Shown here: piece after piece, positions 42,911 to 52,393 of the stretch | Position numbering within the stretch: position 1 is the stretch's first letter | How the letters are laid out: each line of letters begins with the position of its first letter | Assembly: GCF_022601975.1 (NCBI RefSeq) | Contig: NZ_JAKVIR010000013.1 | Span: 62,001 to 126,000 of the forward strand | Direction of reading: 5' to 3' | Length of the DNA: 64,000 nt | Origin: Pontibacter sp. E15-1 | GTDB lineage: Bacteria; Bacteroidota; Bacteroidia; Cytophagales; Hymenobacteraceae | Notes under the pieces: generated by a model | The model's input: the letters and a program-made list of their open reading frames with translations, nothing else | Database searches by the model: none | Told to the model about the DNA's origin: nothing | Translations under genes and position numbers: made by a program

Positions 42911-44203
42911 ATGCCGCTTATGCAAGCTTATCCGCCCTATACCATCACCCACATCCGCCTGAACGAGCAGCTGGCCATGCCCTCCCTTCACTTTAACGGG
43001 CAAGGAAACTACCTCGTGTTCTGGTGGCGGGAGATGGCGCTGGGGCATCTTTTCCTAAAGCCAGGGAAGCCGCTCTCAGTTGATGCCTTTCACCAGAAGA
43101 CCATTCAGGCAATTGCGCCTGCCCTGCGCTTTTATACCCAGGAAACGCCTGAAATGACAAGCCAGCTGCTCCAGCTATTCAAGCAGGGCGCTTTTGCCCT
43201 TTGGGCTGCCGCGATGGCCAGCGTCTTTTCGGTCTGGCATCCAGACGAGATTCCGGGCACGGTGCCGGTATCCGTTGTGATCTGTACCCGCGACAGGGCC
43301 GCTGACTTACACAGCTGCCTGACGAGACTTTCGGCGTTACAATGCCAGCCACACGAGATCGTGGTGGTGGACAATGCGCCCACAGACGATGCTTCCTTCC
43401 GAGTGGTGGAGCAGTTTGCCGGGGTCCGGTACGTGAAAGAGCCCCGGGGTGGCCTGGACATCGCACGCAACACCGGCGTGACCAGCGCTGTCTGCGAGGT
43501 CGTTGCCTTTTGTGATGATGACGTAGTGGTGCATCCGCTGTGGGTATACCAGGTATGGCAGACGTTCCAGGATCCCGCCGTCGCGGCCATGACCGGTTTG
43601 GTGCTGGCAGCGGAGTTGCAAACGGAGGCCCAACTGATCTTTGAAAAACACTGGAGCTTTAACCGCGGGTATACCGACAAGACGTATGATAGCGCCTACT
43701 TTAAGGCCACGCTGGCAAAGGGCCCTCCGGTATGGGAAATTGGGGCGGGCGCGAACATGGCCTTCCGAAAATCGGTGCTGGATGCAGTGGGCTACTTCGA
43801 TGAGCTTCTGGATGTTGGGGCCGCCGGTTGCAGCGGAGACTCGGAGATGTGGTACAGGATTCTGCTGCATGGCCATGCCATCCGGTATAACCCCAGGGCC
43901 ATCGTCTTCCACCGACACCGCCAGGAGCTGAAGGCGCTACACAGGCAACTGTTTAGCTACATGCGGGGCTTTACGGCAGCGGCGCTCACACAGCAGCAGC
44001 ACTATCAGGCGGCAAACTACAGGTACCGTTTGTTGACATCCATACCCAGGTATTATTTCCGGTTGCTTTGCGAGGGCTTCCCGAGGTATAACTTCCGTTT
44101 CAGAACCGTGGGCTCGGAGATGCGCGGCATTGTGTCGGGCTTACTGTACTACCAAAGAAACAGGGGAAAAGTCCCATACCCTAAACCGGGCGTACAGGCA
44201 TGA
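42911..44203 (+). CDS. GT2-family glycosyltransferase with N-terminal extension
   Basis: 430 residues from the ATG at 42911, 13 bases after wzt; a longer open frame overlapping wzt has no support. Residues 1-110 form an extension I do not recognise. From about 118 the GT2 fold starts (VPVSVVICTRDRAADLHSCL), with VVVDNAPTDD and the metal-binding CDDDVVV (201-207). Membrane anchoring is not evident. It adds a sugar in synthesis of the exported polysaccharide. Its stop overlaps the next start by 4 bases (ATGA). Confidence 0.88.
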   Translation: MPLMQAYPPYTITHIRLNEQLAMPSLHFNGQGNYLVFWWREMALGHLFLKPGKPLSVDAFHQKTIQAIAPALRFYTQETPEMTSQLLQLFKQGAFALWAAAMASVFSVWHPDEIPGTVPVSVVICTRDRAADLHSCLTRLSALQCQPHEIVVVDNAPTDDASFRVVEQFAGVRYVKEPRGGLDIARNTGVTSAVCEVVAFCDDDVVVHPLWVYQVWQTFQDPAVAAMTGLVLAAELQTEAQLIFEKHWSFNRGYTDKTYDSAYFKATLAKGPPVWEIGAGANMAFRKSVLDAVGYFDELLDVGAAGCSGDSEMWYRILLHGHAIRYNPRAIVFHRHRQELKALHRQLFSYMRGFTAAALTQQQHYQAANYRYRLLTSIPRYYFRLLCEGFPRYNFRFRTVGSEMRGIVSGLLYYQRNRGKVPYPKPGVQA

Positions 44204-45825
44204 CCGGCCAGCATCCATCCCAACCATTGGTGTCGGCCATCATCACGTGCTACAACCATGGCCAGTACCTGCGAGAGGCAGTGGAGAGCGTCCGCAGCCA
44301 GGAGTATCCTGCCGTCGAAATCGTGGTGGTAGACGACGGCTCTACAGACGACACAAAGGCAGTGGCGGAGAGTTGCCCGGGCGTACGCTATGTTTACCAG
44401 GGCAATCAGGGGCTGTCTGCGGCGCGCAACACGGGCATCCGCCACAGCCACGGAGAGTTTTTGCTGTTTCTGGATGCCGACGACTGGCTTTTGCCCAACG
44501 CCCTGCGCACCAACGCCACGCACCTGCAGCAGCAGCCGGAGCTTGCCTTTGTGTCGGGGGGGCACGACAAGGTGTTTGTGGATGAGGGCATCACGCGGGA
44601 GGACATCGCTGAAGTAAAAGGCAACCACTACCAGCACCTGCTGCAAGGCAACTACATTGGCATGCATGCCACCGTTATGTACAGGCGCTGGGTTTTCGAG
44701 GAGATACAGTATGACACCACCCTCAAAAGATGCGAGGACTATGACCTTTACCTGAAAATTGCCCGCACGCACCCAGTATACCATCATGCGGGCAGAATTG
44801 CCGCCTACCGGCTCCATACCACCAACATGTCGGCCAACATCCCCGCGATGCTGGGGACGGTGCTGCAGGTACTGGCCCGGCAGCACGGCAATCTAAAATC
44901 GGAGGCTGAGAAAAAGGCATTCCGGCGAGGACAGCGCGTTTGGAGCGATTACTATTGCAAAGAACTGTATACCAAGTTACTAAACAACAAAAGCCTGCTC
45001 ACAAAAGCAGGAATCTATACCCTGCTACGGCACAAACCATCCCTGTTTTTAAACTACATGCTTATGCAACCTACTGCCATGATCAAGTCAAAAATAAAGA
45101 AAAACACCCCCGCACTTGGGTTAAGGCTGCTGCAAAAGATAGGCATGCTCAAGAAGTACACCCCCGCTCCCGGTCAGGTACGGGCAGGAGATTTGAACAG
45201 AAACCAGCCTTTCAGCAAAAGCTTTGGCTATGACCGAGGCGGCCCCGTGGACCGCTACTACATTGAGAACTTCCTGCAGCAAGAGTCGGCCAGCATTTGC
45301 GGCCGGGTGCTGGAGATCGGGGACAATGAGTATACCCTCCAATTCGGGGGCCAGAACGTAGCCCAAAGCGATATCCTGCATGTGGATGCCAGCAACCCCA
45401 AGGCCACTTTTGTAGGAGACATCAGCGATGCGCCGCAGCTGCCCGACAATACCTTCGACTGCATCGTCCTGACGCAGACGCTGCACCTGATCTACGACTT
45501 TAAGGGCGCGCTCCGCACCTGCCACCGCGTGCTCAAACCGGGCGGCACGCTGCTCCTGACCGTGCCGGGCATCACCCCTATCGACCAGGGCGAGTGGAAG
45601 GAGACGTGGTATTGGGCGTTCACAGACAAGGCCATGCGCAGGCTGATGACAGAAACCTTTTCGGGGGCCGCCACTGAGGTGAACTGCTTCGGAAATGTGT
45701 TTGCCGCCACCGCCTTCCTGTATGGCATGGGCCTGCCTGAGGTTCCGAAGGCCAAGCTGGACTTTAACGACCCCCATTATCAGGTCATCGTGACTGTAAA
45801 AGCTGTGAAGGCACCCCTCGCTTGA
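44200..45825 (+). CDS. GT2 glycosyltransferase fused to a SAM-dependent methyltransferase
   Basis: 541 residues. The N-terminal GT2 domain (about 5-230) has PLVSAIITCYNHGQYLREAVESV, VVVDDGSTDDT and the DXD-like LDADDW. The C-terminal domain (about 355-530) is a class I methyltransferase: GRVLEIGDNEYT (motif I, with a Gly-to-Asp variation), DNTFDCIVLTQTLHLI and LKPGGTLLLTVPG. Fusing sugar transfer to methylation suggests synthesis of a methylated sugar or methyl capping of the chain end (inference). Its terminal TGA overlaps the next gene's TTG start. Confidence 0.88.
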   Translation: MTGQHPSQPLVSAIITCYNHGQYLREAVESVRSQEYPAVEIVVVDDGSTDDTKAVAESCPGVRYVYQGNQGLSAARNTGIRHSHGEFLLFLDADDWLLPNALRTNATHLQQQPELAFVSGGHDKVFVDEGITREDIAEVKGNHYQHLLQGNYIGMHATVMYRRWVFEEIQYDTTLKRCEDYDLYLKIARTHPVYHHAGRIAAYRLHTTNMSANIPAMLGTVLQVLARQHGNLKSEAEKKAFRRGQRVWSDYYCKELYTKLLNNKSLLTKAGIYTLLRHKPSLFLNYMLMQPTAMIKSKIKKNTPALGLRLLQKIGMLKKYTPAPGQVRAGDLNRNQPFSKSFGYDRGGPVDRYYIENFLQQESASICGRVLEIGDNEYTLQFGGQNVAQSDILHVDASNPKATFVGDISDAPQLPDNTFDCIVLTQTLHLIYDFKGALRTCHRVLKPGGTLLLTVPGITPIDQGEWKETWYWAFTDKAMRRLMTETFSGAATEVNCFGNVFAATAFLYGMGLPEVPKAKLDFNDPHYQVIVTVKAVKAPLA

Positions 45826-46841
45826 AAAAGAGATTACTTCATACCCTGAAGATGCTTTTTGAGCACAAGGCGCTGGTACTGATGTACCACCGTGTTGCGG
45901 TGCCCGACGCGGATATATGGGACATTGCCGTTTCGCCCGAAAACTTTGAACAGCAGTTGCAGTTCCTGCAAAAGAAAGGAAATGTTATACCCCTCTCCGA
46001 ACTGGTGAAGGGTGTCGCAGACGGGAAGCTCCCAAAGAACGTCGTCGCGATCACCTTCGACGATGGGTATGCCGATAATTTCCTGACAGCCAAACCGCTG
46101 CTGGAGAAATACCGGCTCCCCGCCACATTCTTTATCGCCTCGGGCAATACAGACACCGAGGCTGAGTTCTGGTGGGATGAACTGGAACATACGCTCCTGT
46201 TTGCCCCGGTGCTGCCCCAAACCTATACCAACATGCCCGGCGAACCGGCCTATACCTTTGACTTGCAGCACGAAACGCAGCTAACGCCAGCGATGCAACG
46301 CGTGCACTGCCATTGGGATGCATGCGCCGAGGCCCCGCCCACGCTGCGTGCACGCCTTTTTTATGCCCTGTGGCAACAGCTGAAACCATTGCCGCACCAG
46401 GCACAGCAACACCTGCTGCAGCATATCCGCAACTGGGCCGGTTGGGCCTATGCTGCGCGCCCACACTACAAAGCCATGACAGCGCAGCAACTGCGGCAGC
46501 TCAGCCAAAGCCCGCTGTTCGAGATTGGCGCGCACACCGTGACGCATGCCGCACTGGCGTTCCATGCCAAAGCGGTGCAGGTGCAGGAACTCTGTGAAAA
46601 CAAACAACAGCTGGAGGCCATAACTGGTACGGAGGTGCCGTTGCTTGCCTACCCCTACGGGAACTACAACCACGAAACGAAGGCCGCCGCCGCCGAGGCG
46701 GGCTTTACGGCGGCAATGACGACCGAGGAAAAAGCCCTTCGAAAACAGTCGCACCTATATACACTTGGCAGGATGCAGGTGAAAAACAGGTCAGGGCACG
46801 ACTTTGCCGCGCAGCTAGGCACTTGGCTGAACAAACGATAG
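45822..46841 (+). CDS. Polysaccharide deacetylase (NodB/CE4 family)
   Basis: 339 residues from a TTG start that overlaps the previous stop; an ATG at 45852 is an alternative. NodB signatures are LVLMYHRV, VAITFDDGYADNFL (metal-binding Asp-Asp near 88-89), EIGAHTVTHAAL and LAYPYGNYN. There is no signal peptide, so it probably acts at the cytoplasmic face or on lipid-linked intermediates. It may deacetylate an N-acetylated sugar of the exported polymer. A region of about 95 residues between the first and second motif blocks is longer than in minimal NodB domains. Confidence 0.9.
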   Translation: MKKRLLHTLKMLFEHKALVLMYHRVAVPDADIWDIAVSPENFEQQLQFLQKKGNVIPLSELVKGVADGKLPKNVVAITFDDGYADNFLTAKPLLEKYRLPATFFIASGNTDTEAEFWWDELEHTLLFAPVLPQTYTNMPGEPAYTFDLQHETQLTPAMQRVHCHWDACAEAPPTLRARLFYALWQQLKPLPHQAQQHLLQHIRNWAGWAYAARPHYKAMTAQQLRQLSQSPLFEIGAHTVTHAALAFHAKAVQVQELCENKQQLEAITGTEVPLLAYPYGNYNHETKAAAAEAGFTAAMTTEEKALRKQSHLYTLGRMQVKNRSGHDFAAQLGTWLNKR

Positions 46842-46848
46842 CACCATC

Positions 46849-47781
46849 ATGAAGCACCCATATACTCCCTTAGTCTCCATCGTGATCGCTTTCCTGAACG
46901 AAGAAAAGTTTTTAGGAGAGGCAATAGCCAGTGTGCTGCAACAGCGGTATACCCATTGGGAGCTGCTTTTGGTGGATGATGGCTCAACGGACCGCAGTTC
47001 CGGGATCGCGCGACAGCACGCCGCTGAAAACCCTGGCAAGATCCACTACCTGGAGCACGAAGGCCATGCCAACAAAGGCCTGAGCGCCAGCAGAAACAGG
47101 GGCATTGCGCAAGCCGGAGGCACGCTGGTCGCCTTTCTGGACGCTGACGATGTATGGCTCCCGGAAAAACTCTCCTGCCAGGTGCGGATTTTTGAGCAGC
47201 ATCCTTCCCTTGGCATGGTCGCGGAGGCCTCCACCTATTGGTATAGCTGGGAGGACCCGGCCAAGAAAGACATAACGATTGCAGTGGGCGCTCCACCGGA
47301 GCAGGTATATCACCCTTCGCAACTCATGGGTTATTTATACCCCCTGGGGAGCGGCGCAGCCCCCTGCCCATCCGGGTTAATGCTCACCAAAGAGGCCATC
47401 CTGCAGGTAGGGGGCTTTGAGGAGTCTTTTACAAAACAGTTCCAGCTTTATGAGGACCAGGCTTTCCTGAACAAGGTATACCTACAGGCCAGCACCTATA
47501 TTTCGTCGGCCAGCAGCAACCTGTACAGGCAACGCGCAGGCTCTATTGTGCAGCAGGTACACCAGGACGGGCAGTACCATGCCGTGCGACAGCATTTCCT
47601 GGAGTGGTTCAGCTCATACCTGCAGCAGCACCAGGTGCAAAACAGCGCCACGCACAAACTCCTGAAGCAGGCGCTAAAGCCATACCATCACCCCGGGTTG
47701 TTTTATTTCACGAGTACGCTGCCGGGCACGCTGAAACGCGCCCTGCGCAAGCTTAAAAAGAAAGCCGCCGCCTATGCCTAA
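46849..47781 (+). CDS. GT2-family glycosyltransferase
   Basis: 310 residues. The GT2 A-type fold starts PLVSIVIAFLNEEKFLGEAIASVL, has LLVDDGSTDRSS and the metal-binding VAFLDADDVW near residue 96-104. The C-terminal half contains FTKQFQLYEDQAFLNKVYL. No transmembrane segment is evident. It acts in the same polysaccharide pathway. The gene starts 7 bases after the deacetylase stop and overlaps the next gene by 8 bases. Confidence 0.9.
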   Translation: MKHPYTPLVSIVIAFLNEEKFLGEAIASVLQQRYTHWELLLVDDGSTDRSSGIARQHAAENPGKIHYLEHEGHANKGLSASRNRGIAQAGGTLVAFLDADDVWLPEKLSCQVRIFEQHPSLGMVAEASTYWYSWEDPAKKDITIAVGAPPEQVYHPSQLMGYLYPLGSGAAPCPSGLMLTKEAILQVGGFEESFTKQFQLYEDQAFLNKVYLQASTYISSASSNLYRQRAGSIVQQVHQDGQYHAVRQHFLEWFSSYLQQHQVQNSATHKLLKQALKPYHHPGLFYFTSTLPGTLKRALRKLKKKAAAYA

Positions 47782-48790
47782 GCTGACCGTCCTTATGCCC
47801 GTTTTCAACGCGGAGCGTTTCCTGGCCGAAGCCATCGACAGCATCCTGGCCCAAACGCTTTCAGATTTTGAATTCCTGATTATCGACGATGGATCTACAG
47901 ACGGCACTGCGGCCATGGTGGCCTCCTACACAGACCCACGCATCCGGTTTTATCAGAACGAAAAAAATATGGGTATTTCCCCTACCCTGAACAGGGGGAT
48001 TGAGCTGGCCTCAACGCCCTACATTGCCCGCATGGACGCGGACGACATCAGTTACCCCGAGCGGCTGGAGAAGCAGTATGCCTACCTCCAGGCGCATTCC
48101 GAGTGTGCCATGGTTTCCTCGCTGGTGCGTGTGGTTACGGAAGACGGCCTGTTTGTGCGCCAGGATAAGTTCAGAAGTGAGTTTTTCTATTACAACCTCA
48201 TCTTCATCTGCTGGATATACCACCCTACCGTGCTGTACCGGAAGCAGGCCGTTCTCGAAATCGGGATGTATACCGCCGCGTATGCCGAGGACTACGAGCT
48301 CTTTTGGCAACTGTCGCGGCGGCACGTGCTGTATAACCTGCCCGAGGTGCTGCTGGATTACCGCACCACCAGTCAGAGCCTGCATCAGGTCCTGAGAAAG
48401 GAAGAGTATGCCGAGGCCCAGCTCGCGCAGATGCTGCGCAACGTGCGGTATTATACCGGTAACGGCCATACCGTTCCCTCCGACTTTTTGGAGAGCTACC
48501 AGCACAATTTCGAACCTTTGCTGACCAGTGGAAGCGTTACGCGGGTGCTGGCCTGTATCCGGGAACTGGACCATATAACACAGTGCGTGCTAGCGTCAGA
48601 AAACGTGAACCACGACAATGCCTCCATCAGGAAGGCCGCCCGGTATAAGCGCAACTTCATACTGGCCTATTACATCCAGCGTTTGCCCCCTTTCAAAGGA
48701 GGACTTTTATCGGTTCGGTCTGGGTACGCCGTTCAGGTCCTGAAGGCAAAAGTGAAGAAGCTGTTCAAAAAGCCTGCTTTATCCGTATAA
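47774..48790 (+). CDS. GT2-family glycosyltransferase
   Basis: 338 residues. Motifs are KLTVLMPVFNAERFLAEAIDSIL at the N-terminus, FLIIDDGSTDGTAAM, and ARMDADDISYPERLEKQ with the DXD. The region FICWIYHPTVLYRKQAVLEIGMY is typical of GT2 acceptor-side loops. It is translationally coupled to the previous gene by an 8-base overlap. A basic, amphipathic C-terminus (LKAKVKKLFKK) could bind the membrane surface. The donor and acceptor sugars are unknown. Confidence 0.9.
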   Translation: MPKLTVLMPVFNAERFLAEAIDSILAQTLSDFEFLIIDDGSTDGTAAMVASYTDPRIRFYQNEKNMGISPTLNRGIELASTPYIARMDADDISYPERLEKQYAYLQAHSECAMVSSLVRVVTEDGLFVRQDKFRSEFFYYNLIFICWIYHPTVLYRKQAVLEIGMYTAAYAEDYELFWQLSRRHVLYNLPEVLLDYRTTSQSLHQVLRKEEYAEAQLAQMLRNVRYYTGNGHTVPSDFLESYQHNFEPLLTSGSVTRVLACIRELDHITQCVLASENVNHDNASIRKAARYKRNFILAYYIQRLPPFKGGLLSVRSGYAVQVLKAKVKKLFKKPALSV

Positions 48791-48841
48791 ATATTTTCAT
48801 TTAAAATAGAACCTTATATTCATGCTTAGTTGGTTTTCCTT

Positions 48842-49840
48842 ATGAGTTGTCGCACGCTTTCTTCCCCTCCCCAGATATTGCCGATAGGCCCCGAAGTGGT
48901 CAACCGGCCACTGTGGTCTGTAATGATCCCGGTGTATAATTGCGCGCACTACCTCAAGGAAACGCTGCAGAGCGTGTTGCAGCAGCAGATTTCGGAAGAA
49001 ACCATGCAAATAGAGGTGGTGGACGATGCCAGCACAGATGCCGATGTAGAAGCCTTGGTCGCAGCGATTGGCAAGGGAAGGGTGAAGTACTACAGGCAGG
49101 CAGAAAATGTGGGAAGCCTCCGGAACTTTGAGACATGCCTGAACCGGGCGCAAGGGAAATTGCTGCATATCTTACACGGCGATGACAAAGTGCGGGACGG
49201 GTACTACGCCACGATGCAGCAGCTGTTTAAAAGATACCCTGATGCTGGGGCTGCCTTCTGCAGGTTTAATTACATAGACCATACAGGCGCTGACTTGTTT
49301 ATGCAGCGCCGGGAGATGCGCGAAGAGGGCATTCTGGAAGGCTGGCTTCAGAAAATAGCGGAGCGCCAGCGCATCCAGTACGCGGCCATCACCATCCGAC
49401 GGGAAGTGTATGAGAAGCTCGGCGGGTTCTACGCCCTCACCTACGGGGAGGATTGGGAGATGTGGACCCGGATAGCCCGCGAATACCCGGTGGCCTACAC
49501 GCCCACCGTCCTGGCCGATTACCGGAAACACGCCACCTCCATATCTGGGGAGAAATACCTCACGGGCCAGTACCTGCAGGACCTGGCGCAGGCCATGGAG
49601 CTCATTCAGCACCATCTGCCCCAGGATCAGCGGAAAGCGATCCTGAAAAAATCCAGAACCTATTACGCCCACTACGGGATTAAAATAGCAAACCAGCTTT
49701 GGCGCCGGCTGCATAGCCGCCAGCTCGTGCAGGTGCAGGTAACGCAGGCCCTGCGGCTCTATAAAACGCCTCATCTTTATTATAAAATTGCTCAAGTATA
49801 CGCTAAGATTCTCCTGCATACCCTATGGAAAACGGTATAA
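48842..49840 (+). CDS. GT2-family glycosyltransferase
   Basis: 332 residues from the ATG at 48842; a TTG four codons upstream is also in frame. The GT2 fold begins PLWSVMIPVYNCAHYLKETLQSV, with IEVVDDASTDADVEAL and the DXD-like LHGDDKVRDGYY. A 51-base gap before it contains no terminator, so it probably stays in the operon. The second half has YAAITIRREVYEKLGGFYALTYGEDWEMW, the ED-like acceptor motif common in GT2 enzymes. It overlaps the next gene by 16 bases. Confidence 0.9.
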   Translation: MSCRTLSSPPQILPIGPEVVNRPLWSVMIPVYNCAHYLKETLQSVLQQQISEETMQIEVVDDASTDADVEALVAAIGKGRVKYYRQAENVGSLRNFETCLNRAQGKLLHILHGDDKVRDGYYATMQQLFKRYPDAGAAFCRFNYIDHTGADLFMQRREMREEGILEGWLQKIAERQRIQYAAITIRREVYEKLGGFYALTYGEDWEMWTRIAREYPVAYTPTVLADYRKHATSISGEKYLTGQYLQDLAQAMELIQHHLPQDQRKAILKKSRTYYAHYGIKIANQLWRRLHSRQLVQVQVTQALRLYKTPHLYYKIAQVYAKILLHTLWKTV

Positions 49841-50895
49841 CCATTGTTGTGTGCACCTACAACGGTGCCAGCTTGCTTCCTGAAACGCTTGCGCACATCG
49901 CACAGCAGCAGGTGCCTCCCCATATATCCTGGGAGGTGATCGTGGTAGACAACGCCTCTACTGACAACACATCCGAAGTGATCCGGGCGGAATGGGCCAA
50001 ACACCGGCAGGATGTCGCTTTCTCGCTTTTGCACCAACCACGCCAGGGCCTCACCTTTGCCCGCGAGCTAGCGCTTAAAGAGGCGAGATATTCCTACATT
50101 CTGTTTTGTGATGACGACAATTGGCTGGCCCCAAACTATGTTGGTATAGCGCATGAGCTTATGGAGGAGCATGAGTCGATAGGGGTGCTGGGCGGGTATG
50201 GCGAGCTGGTTTACGAAGTTCCGCCTTCAGCCTGGGCGGCGGCACTCCCGCTTTTCGCTAATGGGCGGCAGGCAAAACAATCAGGCAAAGTATGGCGAAA
50301 CGCTGTGTATGGAGCAGGCTGCGTTATCCGAAAGGCTGCCTTCGATGAGCTTTTTGCAGCTGGCTTTGAGCCGATGCTGACAGACAGGTCGGCCTCCAAG
50401 CTCACTTCCGGGGGTGACTATGAGATGTGCTATGGCCTTGTGTTGGCCGGGTATGACATTTGGTATGACGAAAGGCTACTGTTCAAGCACTTTATGCCTA
50501 AAAAACGTCTGGAATGGGCATATTACGATCGCTTTTTCAAAGAAAGGGCCCAGTGTTTTGAGGTGCTTATGCCCTATCAGATCATCACCAACTCAACAGC
50601 AGACACGGTGCCGGTATTCTACTTTAAGCTGACGCACCATTTTTTGCGGCATCTGCGGCAGTTTTACCACTTGATCCTGAACCAACTACACTATTCCACA
50701 AACTCAGACGAAGCGAAGATAAACACGCTGAAGCTGATGGCCTGCAAAGCCCGTTTAAAAAGCTTCAGGCGGTATCGCACCATGGAAACCAATTTTGCCA
50801 AAATTCTAAAATTTAAGCAAAGCAAGTTACCTGCTGTGAAAGAAAGCAGGCCAAGCTATACCTCACCAAAGAAAATCAGAATGAAATTACAGTAA
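49825..50895 (+). CDS. GT2-family glycosyltransferase
   Basis: 356 residues. It begins ITIVVCTYNGASLLPETLAHI, with VIVVDNASTDNTSEVI and the DDD-type metal site FCDDDNW near residue 95. A region with GAGCVIRKAAFDELFAAGFEPML and GGDYEMCYGLVLAGYDIWYDERL is typical of GT2 acceptor handling. A C-terminal basic helical tail follows. It is the sixth GT2 of the cluster and the last gene with an evident role in polysaccharide assembly. Confidence 0.9.
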   Translation: MENGITIVVCTYNGASLLPETLAHIAQQQVPPHISWEVIVVDNASTDNTSEVIRAEWAKHRQDVAFSLLHQPRQGLTFARELALKEARYSYILFCDDDNWLAPNYVGIAHELMEEHESIGVLGGYGELVYEVPPSAWAAALPLFANGRQAKQSGKVWRNAVYGAGCVIRKAAFDELFAAGFEPMLTDRSASKLTSGGDYEMCYGLVLAGYDIWYDERLLFKHFMPKKRLEWAYYDRFFKERAQCFEVLMPYQIITNSTADTVPVFYFKLTHHFLRHLRQFYHLILNQLHYSTNSDEAKINTLKLMACKARLKSFRRYRTMETNFAKILKFKQSKLPAVKESRPSYTSPKKIRMKLQ

Positions 50896-50977
50896 GCTCC
50901 TTGCCAGGAAGATCCAGCGACGTAGTATAGCCCGGCATGTAGCGTAAATAAGGTATCTCATCATAAACCCAAAAGGT

Positions 50978-52330
50978 ATGCAGGAACGAATACTAACTTT
51001 ACGGCTGTCCATCGCTACGTTGCGCTTTTATCTAGGTGTATTGTTGGTCACTAACCTGGCGGTGCTGCTTGGCACATGGGCGGCCCATACCCTACCGGAA
51101 CAGCGCTACAGTATACGCATGGTGCTGCACCTGCTGAACCTGGCGAAGGAAAACACGGTTGCTACCTGGTACTCTTCCATGCTGCTGCTGTCTGTCGCGC
51201 TCATGTCTGTGGTTTGCTTCCTGGCCGACTGGCAGCGTTTTAGCCAGTGGCGTGAACGGGTCTTAAGCTATGGCTGGCTGGGCTTCAGTTTGATTTTCAC
51301 TGTCCTCTCATTTGATGAGATCGGGTCGTTTCATGAAACGATAGGTGACACCGAAGTGATGAACACTTTTGGCAGCAACACGGGCTGGAATGCTTTTTAT
51401 GGAGTTATTGCACTTGTTGGGCTGTTTATGCTTGCCTTCAGCATCTTACGCCTGGCCCGCTCCGGGTGGGCAGCGGCCTTTGCCGTGGTTGGCCTGCTGC
51501 TCTTTCTCAGCAACCCACTGCAGGAAAACTACGAGGTCAGCGCCTACAGGGCTGCGCCCGATCCTTCTCTGTGGGTAAGGCCCATCTGGCTTCTGTTACT
51601 CGAGGAAGGGTCTGAGATTATCGCCTCAACATGCTTCTTATTTGCCACAACGCGCTATGCCGTATACAGTTTAAAGGAGCAGAACCAACCTAAGCAGCAG
51701 CCCCATACCTCACACAGCAGCCTTACACTCTCTTTCAGCGGAAACTCTTTTTTCAGCTACCTGCTCGCTGCTATCGCCGCCCTAGCCGCCGGTTTTGCAG
51801 CCGTGGCGTTCGGGCTTGACGAGACAATGGAACGGGACCAGGGGATTCCGGCCAACTGGTTCCCGAGTGGGGTTGCTTTTGTCGCGGCGCTTGTCAGTTT
51901 TTACCTCCATTACACGGTAACTCCCGGGTATCATCTATCGCTCCAACTCATGCTGGCGCTTTTCAGTTTTGCGCTGTCGCTGGTTTATGGCAGTAATCTA
52001 TATGCTTATTCGGTATGGGAAACGTCGATTGGCCATCTGCCTGCCATCATCATCACGTATACGGCTGTCGCAGCAGCAGCGGGACTCTGCTATGGGCTGG
52101 TGTCTGCAACGAAGGATAGTTGGAGCCGCGCCCTGGTTATAACCTGGTTTATACTGCTTGCGGCTGCTCTCGTCTTTTATAAGGCCTATACCCAAGAGCT
52201 TGCGTTTGTTGCTTTCGCCTGTTTGCTGTTGGCATTGGTCAGGGACTTATACCATACTCCGCTTCGTGCCAGGAATGAGGGCGCGACTAAACCAACCTAT
52301 GCCGAAGAACAGGCAAGCCCGGCTACCTGA
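50978..52330 (+). CDS. Multispanning membrane protein of unknown function
   Basis: 450 residues with about eleven or twelve hydrophobic segments, starting LGVLLVTNLAVLLGTWAAH. I do not recognise the family. Two loops carry similar acidic motifs: SFDEIGSFHETIG (near residues 112-124) and AFGLDETMERDQGIPANWF (near 279-297). This could reflect an internal duplication. It starts 82 bases after the last glycosyltransferase on the same strand, so it may belong to the polysaccharide operon, for example in chain assembly or modification, but this is only positional inference. Confidence 0.75.
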   Translation: MQERILTLRLSIATLRFYLGVLLVTNLAVLLGTWAAHTLPEQRYSIRMVLHLLNLAKENTVATWYSSMLLLSVALMSVVCFLADWQRFSQWRERVLSYGWLGFSLIFTVLSFDEIGSFHETIGDTEVMNTFGSNTGWNAFYGVIALVGLFMLAFSILRLARSGWAAAFAVVGLLLFLSNPLQENYEVSAYRAAPDPSLWVRPIWLLLLEEGSEIIASTCFLFATTRYAVYSLKEQNQPKQQPHTSHSSLTLSFSGNSFFSYLLAAIAALAAGFAAVAFGLDETMERDQGIPANWFPSGVAFVAALVSFYLHYTVTPGYHLSLQLMLALFSFALSLVYGSNLYAYSVWETSIGHLPAIIITYTAVAAAAGLCYGLVSATKDSWSRALVITWFILLAAALVFYKAYTQELAFVAFACLLLALVRDLYHTPLRARNEGATKPTYAEEQASPAT

Positions 52331-52393
52331 AACAGTCGAATAGCTTCTGGCAGCGGGGCTTGGCAGGAAAGGGCAAATCAGAGTTAGACGGTT

